Below are positions 1 to 4,594 of a stretch of 5,858 nt of DNA, piece after piece. Every line of letters starts with the position of its first letter. The stretch's first letter is position 1. Source of the stretch: an uncultured Clostridia bacterium (GTDB lineage Bacteria; Bacillota; Clostridia; Oscillospirales; Oscillospiraceae); assembly GCA_937907715.1 (NCBI GenBank), contig CALERM010000055.1:1-5858 (forward strand), given 5' to 3'. The translations under genes and the position numbers were made by a program. The notes below the pieces were generated by a model, which saw only the letters and a program-made list of their open reading frames with translations, did not search any database and was not told the origin of the DNA.

Positions 1-320
1 AGGGCAATCCGGCTTACCTAAACCGGCTGATCGACGCCAATCTGGAGGGCTACCGCGCGATTCAAAACGCCGGACATGAAATTCTGCCAAAGTCGGACGC
101 AGACTTTGAAAGCGCCGCATACAGCAAAACCTGTCTGCGCTTTTTCAAGCTCATGTGCGCAACCTCTCTCGGAAAAATCTGTGTCTCGGACCACGCGATG
201 AATGCGGTGGGCGAAATGAGCGCCCTGAACCGGGACCTCAAGCGCTTCTTCGATGAAGCCGGAGCGCAGTATCCGGTCTGGCAGTCGCTTGAAAAAGAGG
301 CTGCAAAGTATTTGAAATAA
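1..320 (+). CDS. Probable ketopantoate reductase-family protein, C-terminal part (5' truncated by window)
   Basis: Only the last 105 residues are present; the frame runs from base 3 and ends with TAA at 318-320. The visible part is helical and soluble, with no membrane segment. Its core, around residues 57-82, contains LGKICVSDHAMNA followed by GEMSALNRDLKRFF. The pattern 'HAM-x4-EM-x-L--D' followed by an acidic helix and a PVW-x-x-L end resembles the all-alpha C-terminal domain of ketopantoate reductase (PanE/ApbA)-like proteins. In these the domain packs against an N-terminal NAD(P)-binding Rossmann fold, which would lie upstream of the window. Full PanE makes pantoate for coenzyme A synthesis, but clostridia carry several paralogs of unknown substrate, so PanE activity is not claimed. 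The gene ends 14 bases before a strong hairpin and converges on the next gene. The family call is from remembered sequence character; an unrelated helical domain is possible. Confidence 0.5.
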   Translation, partial: GNPAYLNRLIDANLEGYRAIQNAGHEILPKSDADFESAAYSKTCLRFFKLMCATSLGKICVSDHAMNAVGEMSALNRDLKRFFDEAGAQYPVWQSLEKEAAKYLK

Positions 321-333
321 CCATCTTTGCACA

Positions 334-379
334 AAAATACCGGGCAGGATACCAAAACAGGTGTCCTACCCGGTATTTT
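334..379. terminator. Bidirectional intrinsic terminator between convergent genes
   Basis: An inverted repeat of 19-base arms (334-352 and 361-379) surrounds an 8-base loop. Two positions depart from Watson-Crick pairing; one is a wobble pair on each strand. The outer AAAA/TTTT ends give a U-tract in both directions. It lies 13 bases after the stop of the left gene and 1 base before the stop of the minus-strand gene on the right, so it can serve both transcripts. Confidence 0.9.
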
Positions 380-380
380 C

Positions 381-959
381 CTATTCTTCGTTTTTCATCA
401 GTTGCGCGCCCGCGCTCCACGCCTTGCCCGCTTTTTCTCCGATCGTGTAGTAGCTGCCCTGCATCTGATCGTAGACAAGCGCGTTGAGCTTTTTCGCATC
501 GACGTTTCCCGCTTCATCCAGAACGTCCTCGTCTGCCAGCACGCCGACGATCTCACCGAGAATATGATGTCCGAAAACCTCCATTTTGTCCTCGACCACA
601 CGGCACTCCAGCGTCAGCGGAAACTCCTGAATGACCGGCGCGTCAACCTTTTCGCTTCTGACGGCAGTAAGTCCGCTGCGGGCAAATTTGTCCGGCATCC
701 GGTTGCCGCTGGCAATGCCGAAAAAGTCGGCGGCTTCCATGTGCGGCAAATCGGCAATCGAGAGGGTAAATGCGCCGCGCTTTCTGAGATTTTCCGAGGT
801 CTTGTGCTTTTCGTTGATTTTGAGAGACACCATATTTCTCGCGCAGATGCTGCCCCATGCCATGTTCATCACGTCGACCACATCACCGTCCCCGTAGGTG
901 GCAACCATCAAAACCGGCATTGGAAACAAAAAAGGCTTCACGCCCAGATCTCGCTTCAT
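381..959 (-). CDS. Flavin reductase-like (flavoredoxin-type) FMN-binding protein
   Basis: The 192-residue protein matches the flavin reductase-like domain, a split-barrel FMN-binding fold used by flavoredoxins and small-component flavin reductases, over nearly its whole length. Seen directly: a PMPVLMVATYGDGDVVDVM start (residues 13-31, the family's 'P-x-P-V-x-x-V-T-x--G--N' strand pair), then AWGSICARN and VSLKINEKHKTSENL (about residues 34-58), which usually contacts the flavin phosphate, then the FTLSIAD strand and an ADFFGIASG segment near 77-85. No signal peptide or membrane helix is present, so it should be cytoplasmic. Such proteins pass electrons from NAD(P)H or ferredoxin to FMN or to flavin-dependent partners; the actual donor and acceptor cannot be read here. 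The start is set by AGAAGGAGAG (967-976), 7 bases upstream of ATG. It is a single-gene unit with a promoter at 987-1015 and terminator at 334-379. The neighbouring polyferredoxin on the same strand is a possible but unproven partner. Confidence 0.88.
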   Translation of the reverse strand: MKRDLGVKPFLFPMPVLMVATYGDGDVVDVMNMAWGSICARNMVSLKINEKHKTSENLRKRGAFTLSIADLPHMEAADFFGIASGNRMPDKFARSGLTAVRSEKVDAPVIQEFPLTLECRVVEDKMEVFGHHILGEIVGVLADEDVLDEAGNVDAKKLNALVYDQMQGSYYTIGEKAGKAWSAGAQLMKNEE

Positions 960-986
960 GCTCCAGCTCTCCTTCTGTTTTTCCCT

Positions 987-1015
987 ATCTTAACAAACAG
1001 CACACAAAAACGCAA
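987..1015 (-). promoter_or_regulatory. SigA-type promoter for the flavin reductase-like gene
   Basis: On the minus strand a TTGCGT -35 box (1010-1015) lies exactly 17 bases from a TAAGAT -10 box (987-992). Transcription would start near 979-981, just before the ribosome binding site, leaving a leader of only about 20 bases. No operator-like repeat was seen next to it. Confidence 0.55.
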
Positions 1016-1079
1016 GCGCCGGAGCAGCCCGTCTGGACCGTTCCGGCGTTCAGCGGCAGTTTTCCAAGCTTTAAAAAGT

Positions 1080-1265
1080 TTGAAAAACTGGTTGATTGAA
1101 CGCGAAAGACACCCCTGATGGGTTTCCGACGCGCTAAGTGCCGCCGCAAGCGGCGATTACGCTCTGGATTAGCCTGCGGGCGTCATCTTTCGCACTATCT
1201 TTTCGTAATCGTTACTCTGAAGGATTTTTCGGCATTCTGAGCCCGCTGCTTTCGCAGCGGGCTTT
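1080..1265 (+). ncRNA. Unassigned structured-RNA candidate (rod-like fold ending in a terminator hairpin)
   Basis: The segment has no credible gene but folds as nested helices: 1080-1087 with 1225-1232; 1093-1097 with 1207-1211; 1102-1109 with 1186-1193 (8 perfect pairs); 1128-1132 with 1180-1184; 1133-1137 with 1169-1173; 1138-1140 with 1158-1160; and an apical stem 1142-1146 with 1151-1155. A side hairpin, ACCC/GGGT, sits at 1111-1123. Three of the helices need G-U pairs that exist only in + strand RNA, which favours that strand. A 10-bp hairpin followed by TTTC (1240-1265) would end the transcript at about 185 nt. The size, rod shape and a CCTGCGG at 1173-1179 recall 6S RNA, but the match is too short to assign the family. 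No convincing promoter was found upstream, which is the main weakness. It could instead be a leader or a chance fold. Confidence 0.4.
1240..1265. terminator. Strong hairpin, terminator for the ferredoxin gene and/or the candidate RNA
   Basis: A perfect 10-bp GC-rich stem (1240-1249 with 1254-1263) has a 4-base loop. On the + strand it is followed only by TTTC; on the - strand the loop is GAAA (a GNRA tetraloop) but no T-run follows. It lies 19 bases beyond the ferredoxin stop codon. Which strand it serves is uncertain, possibly both. Confidence 0.65.
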
Positions 1266-1283
1266 CGATGTATTGGGGAATGA

Positions 1284-1670
1284 TTATTTCTCGACGACCT
1301 CGAGAATCTCCATCGGACATGCCTTGGCGCAGATGCCGCAGGCAATGCACTTCGAAGCAGTCGGTGCATCGTCAACCTTCACCAGCACGCCGAACGGACA
1401 TGCATCCTTGCACTTGCCGCAGCCGACGCAGAGCTTCTTGTTGATCGTGTAGACGCCCTTCGCGTTCTGGGTGATCGCGCCATGCTCGCAGACCTCGGCG
1501 CACTTTCCGCACTGCACGCAAACCATGGGCTTCGCCGCGCCGTTGCGCTCGATGATCTGAAGACATGCCTTCGCCGGATCAAATTCCTTGTAGAACGCCT
1601 CGGAGCATGCGCGCACGCACTCGAGACATGCCATACACTGGGTACCCTTTTTGACGGTCAGCTTTTTCAT
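1284..1670 (-). CDS. Polyferredoxin with four [4Fe-4S] motifs
   Basis: The 128-residue protein carries four C-x2-C-x2-C-x3-C motifs, at Cys12-22, Cys51-61, Cys81-91 and Cys108-118, the last two followed by proline as in classic bacterial ferredoxins. One further cysteine is at position 36. Sixteen ligands predict up to four [4Fe-4S] clusters, as in electron-transfer subunits of the HycB/CooF/HydN kind, rather than the two clusters of a standard clostridial ferredoxin (about 55-60 residues). It should be a soluble, low-potential electron carrier; there is no signal peptide or membrane helix. No oxidoreductase catalytic subunit is adjacent, so its donor and acceptor are unknown. The start at 1670 is chosen because AAGGAG (1678-1683) lies 7 bases upstream; a longer frame to 1709 would add 13 residues with no ribosome binding site evident. 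It appears monocistronic, with a promoter at 1787-1815 and a hairpin at 1240-1263 downstream. Confidence 0.93.
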   Translation of the reverse strand: MKKLTVKKGTQCMACLECVRACSEAFYKEFDPAKACLQIIERNGAAKPMVCVQCGKCAEVCEHGAITQNAKGVYTINKKLCVGCGKCKDACPFGVLVKVDDAPTASKCIACGICAKACPMEILEVVEK

Positions 1671-1677
1671 ATTCGAT

Positions 1678-1683
1678 CTCCTT
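1678..1683 (-). promoter_or_regulatory. Ribosome binding site that fixes the polyferredoxin start
   Basis: AAGGAG on the minus strand, preceded by a run of A, is 7 bases from the ATG at 1670-1668. It supports the 128-residue form over the 141-residue extension. Confidence 0.85.
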
Positions 1684-1708
1684 TTTTGTTTTTTTAGGTC
1701 GGCGAACA

Positions 1709-1754
1709 AAGGCAGTCCTGAGTTTTTTGCAATTGAAAACCCAAAAACTGCCTT
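1709..1754 (-). promoter_or_regulatory. Stem-loop in the polyferredoxin leader
   Basis: Eight perfect pairs (1709-1716 with 1747-1754) close a 30-base loop inside the roughly 110-nt transcribed leader. Inner AGTTTTT and AAAAACT stretches could form a competing helix that overlaps the right arm. The only following T-run is two or three bases, so a complete attenuator is not evident. It may be a leader structure affecting stability or translation, or incidental. Confidence 0.35.
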
Positions 1755-1786
1755 CTGGCACCAACTCTGAAATTCCCTCTGCGCCC

Positions 1787-1815
1787 ATTATACAGGGCAA
1801 TTGCAAAATAATCAA
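1787..1815 (-). promoter_or_regulatory. Near-consensus SigA promoter for the polyferredoxin
   Basis: On the minus strand TTGATT (1810-1815) is 17 bases from a perfect TATAAT (1787-1792). The start near 1780 implies a leader of about 110 nt. Just upstream, at 1828-1842, lies an AT-rich palindrome of 7-base arms around one G, placed where an activator or UP-type element could act. Confidence 0.75.
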
Positions 1816-1930
1816 TATTTCCTCCGGAATTTTTGAAAAATTGGTGAATTTTGTCTGGAACGCCCGGTTTTGGCAGCACTGCGGTACATATTCTGTCCGC
1901 CGCAGCTCACAATAAATGCGTAAACCGCGT

Positions 1931-1944
1931 GCGCAGTGATGCGC
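1931..1944 (+). other. Small GNRA-type hairpin just upstream of the repeat lipoprotein ribosome binding site
   Basis: GCGCA (1931-1935) and TGCGC (1940-1944) can pair around a GTGA loop, which fits the stable GNRA pattern. It ends 12 bases before the ribosome binding site of the lipoprotein at 1970. The stem is short, and a role in message stability is inference only. Confidence 0.25.
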
Positions 1945-1956
1945 CGCAAGTGTATT

Positions 1957-1962
1957 GGAGGA
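1957..1962 (+). promoter_or_regulatory. Ribosome binding site that fixes the repeat lipoprotein start
   Basis: GGAGGA lies 7 bases before the ATG at 1970 and overlaps the upstream in-frame TTG at 1955, which is therefore not the start. Confidence 0.85.
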
Positions 1963-1969
1963 ACATGCT

Positions 1970-2317
1970 ATGAAAAAAATGACGCTTGTCCTGCTGACTG
2001 CGCTGGTTCTGGCGTCCGTCTTTGCCGGCTGCAGTGCATCGGCATATATGGACGACCCGTATGCCGGCGGCTACAGCAACGTCTCGACCACCCGCAACGG
2101 AACCATCAACGGCACCAACGGGCGCTACGCCGGCTACGGCTATTATGACGGAAATGCCGCCTACAACGGCACCTATAACGGCACCTACAGCACGTATCCG
2201 AATACCGGTACAACCCGCTCCACCACAACCACAACAACCGGCAGAACCGGCGCAGCAGCCGGAACCGGCTCCTACACCGGCACCGCCTCCGGCACCGGCA
2301 TGACCGGCGGCAGATAA
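1970..2317 (+). CDS. Small low-complexity (Gly/Thr/Tyr/Asn-rich) lipoprotein of unknown function
   Basis: The 115-residue product starts with a classic lipoprotein signal: MKK, a hydrophobic stretch (residues 5-19) and SVFAGC with the lipid-modified cysteine at 21 (Phe at -3 is tolerated but not ideal). The rest, residues 22-115, is almost entirely small or polar. It contains NGT repeats at about 43-50 and 66-72 (including two NGTY units), a run of threonines near 85-90, and a Thr-Gly-rich tail ending TGGR. Charged residues are scarce, no globular domain or cysteine pair is visible, and it is likely disordered or fibrous on the outer face of the membrane. I do not recognise a family. It could be a wall-interacting spacer or stress lipoprotein, but that is guesswork. 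It stands alone between its own leader and a strong terminator; no confident promoter was found, although weak -10-like bases occur near 1880-1895. Confidence 0.85.
   Translation: MKKMTLVLLTALVLASVFAGCSASAYMDDPYAGGYSNVSTTRNGTINGTNGRYAGYGYYDGNAAYNGTYNGTYSTYPNTGTTRSTTTTTTGRTGAAAGTGSYTGTASGTGMTGGR
2162..2185 (+). repeat. Two-copy 12-bp tandem repeat coding for YNGT units
   Basis: Two consecutive 12-base units (2162-2173 and 2174-2185) differ at one position and encode Tyr-Asn-Gly-Thr each. This is a plausible site of slippage-driven length variation in the lipoprotein. Confidence 0.7.
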
Positions 2318-2322
2318 ACCGC

Positions 2323-2357
2323 ACAGCGGCAGACGTTTCCATCTGCCGCTGTTTTTC
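2323..2357 (+). terminator. Intrinsic terminator of the repeat lipoprotein gene
   Basis: An 11-bp perfect stem (2323-2333 with 2342-2352) with an 8-base loop is followed by TTTTC. It begins 5 bases after the lipoprotein stop codon. On the minus strand it lies 13 bases beyond the stop of the phosphatase-GNAT gene, so it may also stop that transcript, though the minus-strand tail is less T-rich. Confidence 0.9.
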
Positions 2358-2365
2358 TATACAAT

Positions 2366-3364
2366 CTACGAAAGCGGGCGAACCTCGATGTCCTTGAAAA
2401 GGACCGCACCGTCCGATGTCTGCGGCACAAAGCCATTTTCTGCAAAGAAGTGCGCTGCCTGCGCATTCGTGTCCGGAACGCTGACCCGGATTTCCTTTGC
2501 CCCGCGATTTCTCAGCACGCTCACCGCCTGACCGAGCAGCTGCTGCCCGAAGCGTCTGCCGCGATAGCCTTCGTCCAGCGCAAGGTCCAGAATCATGCCG
2601 GCATTCGGCGCATCGCCCGCACCCAGCACAAGCTGCCCGACGGTTTTGCCCCGCAGCTTTGCAAGCCAGGTTTCTGCCGCGTCCGGCGCTTTTTGGAACC
2701 ACAAGCTGTAATCCGCGCGGTCCGCCGCGCCCTGCTTGAGCCGCTTCTGGCGCTGCATGGTGGAAATTTCCGGCGACAGGTGCGAGGCGTCGTTGAGAAA
2801 ATCGAATGTGACCTCCCCGTCGCGCCAGCAAAGCCGGGAGACGGCGGTATTTTCGCAAAACGGCAGCTCATCTGTTTTCAGAAGCCGCTTCTGCACCCCG
2901 CGCAGCACACAGGCGTGTGTGAAAATCGCGATGGTCCTTCCGTCGTTTTGCGCAGCAATTTCATGCAGTCCCTGCAAAAACCGGCTGGTGTAGGCGTCCC
3001 ACGTTTCACTGCCTGCCACCTGCCAGACGCGCTCGTTGTAGTTGAAGTCATCGATCTTCGACTTGTCAAAGCGTTCGAGCCAGCCGAAGGGCGTATCCTC
3101 CCAGCAGCCGACGCCCGTTTCCCGGAACCGCCGGTCCGGGTGGAGCGGCAGCTTTTTTGGAATATACACCGCCTGCGCAGTCCGGCACGTCCGGTAGAGG
3201 TCGCTTGCATAGCAGGCGTCGATCGGAATGTCTTCAAAACGCGCCTGCAGCGCTTCAATCTGCCGCACGCCATTTTCCGTAATCAGAGAATTGTATTGTC
3301 CGTGCATCCGCCGGTAGGTGTTGCCCTCCGCTTCGGCGTGGCGCACGAGATAAACCGTTGTCAT
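2366..3364 (-). CDS. Histidine phosphatase-GNAT acetyltransferase fusion protein
   Basis: The 332-residue soluble protein has two domains. Residues 1-195 are a histidine phosphatase (phosphoglycerate mutase-like) domain. It has the LVRHAEAEGN start with Arg8 and the phospho-accepting His9, SDLYRTCRTA with Arg58, the acidic RETGVGCWED segment with Glu82, and IFTHA with the second catalytic His150. Residues about 203-327 form a GNAT N-acetyltransferase domain: a W-F-x-K/L-A-K-L-R-G-K-x-V-G strand pair (222-246), LDLALDEGYRGRRFGQQLL (259-277) as the acetyl-CoA pyrophosphate loop, and AQAAHFFAENGF (301-312) as the last helix and strand. In the loop the usual R-G-x-G-x-G is R-G-R-R-F-G. Both active sites look intact, so it should remove a phosphate and acetylate an amine, probably on related small molecules; substrates are unknown. 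The ATG directly follows the TAA of the PyrF-like gene, with only a weak GGTG-type binding site, implying translational coupling. Confidence 0.88.
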   Translation of the reverse strand: MTTVYLVRHAEAEGNTYRRMHGQYNSLITENGVRQIEALQARFEDIPIDACYASDLYRTCRTAQAVYIPKKLPLHPDRRFRETGVGCWEDTPFGWLERFDKSKIDDFNYNERVWQVAGSETWDAYTSRFLQGLHEIAAQNDGRTIAIFTHACVLRGVQKRLLKTDELPFCENTAVSRLCWRDGEVTFDFLNDASHLSPEISTMQRQKRLKQGAADRADYSLWFQKAPDAAETWLAKLRGKTVGQLVLGAGDAPNAGMILDLALDEGYRGRRFGQQLLGQAVSVLRNRGAKEIRVSVPDTNAQAAHFFAENGFVPQTSDGAVLFKDIEVRPLS

Positions 3365-4285
3365 TTACATCACCGTAATATAGCTCAAAATCTGTTTTTT
3401 CATTTTTTCTGCCGCCGCGAGCGCCGCCTGCTGGTAATCCTGCCCGTCGCCGTCCTGCTTCTGGTAGGCATAGAGAATGCTTCTGCCTGCCAGAATTGCC
3501 GCACCGTGTCCCATGCGGTCGAACGCAAACTGCGCGTCCTTTGCGCCTGCGCCCTGCGCGCCGTAGCCGGGAACGAGGAAGAAGAGCCGGTCATATTTCC
3601 GACGCAGCGTCTCCAGCACCTGCCGATTCGTCGCGCCGACGGCAATGCCGATTTCCGAATAGCCGTTCGCGCCGAAAAGCCCCGTGCTCCACCGCATTGC
3701 GAGATCCGCCATTACCTGATAGACCACGCGGTCGCCGGAGAGCAGGTCCTGCACCTCGCGCGCAGATTTGTTGGAGCTTCTGGAAATGATGAAGACGTTT
3801 TTTCCGGTGCGGCAATATTCTGCAAAGGGCTTGACCGCATCGCTTCCCAGAAAACCGCTCATGAGAACGCCGTCGCATGGATAGGGCGTAAAGCTTTGCT
3901 CTCCGACCTGAATTGCGCCGAAGCAGGCGTCCGCCTGATCCTGCGCCGTCGTGCCGAGATCGGCGCGCATGAGATCCAGCAGCACGTAATAGCCGAGGCT
4001 CTGCGCGTAGGAAAGCACCTCCTGCATCGCCGCCACGCCGTCTGCGCCCAGCGCGGAAAACGCACCGCTGACGATGCTCACCGCCGGAACCGTTTCCTTG
4101 AGCGCGTCGAGAATGCCGAACGAGAAGGTCCGGTAAGCATCCGCCGCCGCGCGCAGCGTCTGACCGTATTTGTGCCGGGCGTCCTCCTTGATATGCAGCG
4201 GCAGCTCCCGGATCGTCGGGCAGATGCAGACCATCGTCGGATTTTTGAGCTTTCTGATTTTTGCCTGTAATACATCAACAGCCAT
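3365..4285 (-). CDS. PyrF-like (OMP decarboxylase-fold) protein lacking catalytic lysines
   Basis: The 306-residue protein aligns along its length with type-2 orotidine-5'-phosphate decarboxylases (about 270-310 residues). Matching blocks are AFSALGADG (75-83), LLDLMRADLGTTAQDQA (102-118), GFLGSDAVKPFAEY (144-157), SRSSN (168-172), IGIAVGAT (212-219), LVPGYGAQG (237-245) and AGRSILYAY (266-274). The phosphate-binding motif GAQG and Arg268 are kept. The catalytic D-x-K-x-x-D is D-L-M-R-A-D (104-109), so the proton-donating lysine is Met106. The earlier lysine of the family's 'YK-x-Q-x-A' strand is Ser70, and the N-terminal 'VGLD' is replaced by an ICPT-type sequence. Normal UMP synthesis by this protein is therefore unlikely; ligand sensing or altered chemistry is inferred. 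The start is fixed by GGGAGGT (4293-4299), 7 bases upstream of ATG. It is first in an operon with the phosphatase-GNAT gene, under an extended -10 promoter with an internal palindrome. Databases would probably label it pyrF; I leave the symbol blank. Confidence 0.85.
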   Translation of the reverse strand: MAVDVLQAKIRKLKNPTMVCICPTIRELPLHIKEDARHKYGQTLRAAADAYRTFSFGILDALKETVPAVSIVSGAFSALGADGVAAMQEVLSYAQSLGYYVLLDLMRADLGTTAQDQADACFGAIQVGEQSFTPYPCDGVLMSGFLGSDAVKPFAEYCRTGKNVFIISRSSNKSAREVQDLLSGDRVVYQVMADLAMRWSTGLFGANGYSEIGIAVGATNRQVLETLRRKYDRLFFLVPGYGAQGAGAKDAQFAFDRMGHGAAILAGRSILYAYQKQDGDGQDYQQAALAAAEKMKKQILSYITVM

Positions 4286-4317
4286 GCGGCGTACCTCCCT
4301 ATTTATTTCTGATGTTC

Positions 4318-4346
4318 AGTATATCACAGATTTTGCAATCTGAACA
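4318..4346 (-). promoter_or_regulatory. Extended -10 promoter of the PyrF-like/phosphatase-GNAT operon
   Basis: On the minus strand TGTTCA (4341-4346) is 17 bases from TATACT (4318-4323), which carries the extended -10 TG one base upstream. The start near 4311 leaves a leader of about 25 nt. Confidence 0.7.
4327..4342. promoter_or_regulatory. Candidate operator palindrome between -35 and -10
   Basis: CAGATT (4327-4332) and AATCTG (4337-4342) form a perfect inverted repeat with a 4-base centre. It fills most of the spacer of the PyrF-like operon promoter, where a bound repressor would block RNA polymerase. The regulator is not identifiable from the window. Confidence 0.45.
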
Positions 4347-4361
4347 GCCAAAAACGCAAGA

Positions 4362-4389
4362 TTTGCCGCTCATAAGCGCCCGCGGCAAA
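4362..4389. repeat. 8-bp inverted repeat in the divergent intergenic region
   Basis: TTTGCCGC (4362-4369) and GCGGCAAA (4382-4389) are perfect complements separated by 12 bases. It lies upstream of the PyrF-like promoter and 15 bases before the ribosome binding site of the small membrane protein. It could be an operator or a leader hairpin of the + strand transcript; no T-run marks it as a terminator. Confidence 0.5.
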
Positions 4390-4404
4390 GGCAAACTAAC
4401 CTTG

Positions 4405-4413
4405 AAGGGAGGG
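4405..4413 (+). promoter_or_regulatory. Strong ribosome binding site of the 56-residue membrane protein
   Basis: AAGGGAGGG lies 6 bases before the ATG at 4420. It decides the start: the longer upstream in-frame reading lacks any binding site and would overlap the divergent promoter. Confidence 0.85.
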
Positions 4414-4419
4414 ACACAC

Positions 4420-4590
4420 ATGCAGGTCCGTTCATTTCTTCTGACCATGGGTGCGGGCGTCGCGGTCGGCGCGTTGGGCGCGATGATGCTGCCGAAAAAC
4501 AGCGAGGTCTACAAGACCACTAAGCAGGCGGCAAACGCCATCAAGCGCGAAGCGGAAAGCGCCATCGACTCGCTCGGCTCCATGCAGTAA
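4420..4590 (+). CDS. Small single-pass membrane protein (56 aa), YtxH-like in layout, function unknown
   Basis: The 56-residue product has a short MQVRS start, one hydrophobic Gly/Ala-rich helix (about residues 6-24, with several small-x3-small pairs such as G11/V15/G18/A21 that favour helix packing), then a Lys/Glu-rich amphipathic helix (about 28-52) of the EVYKTTKQAANAIKREAESAI type. There is no lipobox cysteine and no cleavage site is obvious, so it probably stays as an N-terminally anchored protein with the charged helix on one face of the membrane. The layout resembles small YtxH-type proteins, a loosely defined group of unknown role; the similarity is in design, not in a diagnostic motif. 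It has a strong ribosome binding site and its own terminator (4595-4626), and is transcribed divergently from the PyrF-like operon. A promoter of its own was not found with confidence. Confidence 0.82.
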   Translation: MQVRSFLLTMGAGVAVGALGAMMLPKNSEVYKTTKQAANAIKREAESAIDSLGSMQ

Positions 4591-4594
4591 CAGA

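Noticed and set aside
327..1118. A 263-codon open frame on the + strand over the flavin reductase gene
   Set aside because: It begins inside the terminator hairpin, has no ribosome binding site and mirrors the conserved minus-strand gene; its tail covers the candidate RNA without any protein-like character.
1142..1155. GC-rich hairpin at 1142-1155 as an isolated terminator
   Set aside because: No T-run on either side; it fits better as the tip of the larger fold described for 1080-1232.
1080..1265. Assignment of the fold to a known riboswitch (TPP, SAM, FMN, lysine, glycine, c-di-GMP, ydaO, T-box, THF)
   Set aside because: None of the conserved core sequences of these classes is present; only a short GCGCTAAGTGCC resembles part of the THF class, without the rest.
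2106..2858. A 250-codon minus-strand frame crossing the lipoprotein, terminator and phosphatase-GNAT gene
   Set aside because: Very Arg/Cys-rich out-of-frame translation that runs through an intrinsic terminator.
2450..4270. A 606-codon open frame on the + strand opposite the PyrF-like and phosphatase-GNAT genes
   Set aside because: It is an antisense shadow of two clear genes: Arg/Ala/His/Pro-rich, no domain, no ribosome binding site, and it spans the junction of two minus-strand genes.
1005..4360. The same 12-mer (caaaaacgcaag) at 1005-1016 and 4349-4360, each upstream of a minus-strand gene
   Set aside because: A shared 12-mer is expected about once or twice by chance in a window of this size, and the two copies sit at different distances from their -10 boxes.
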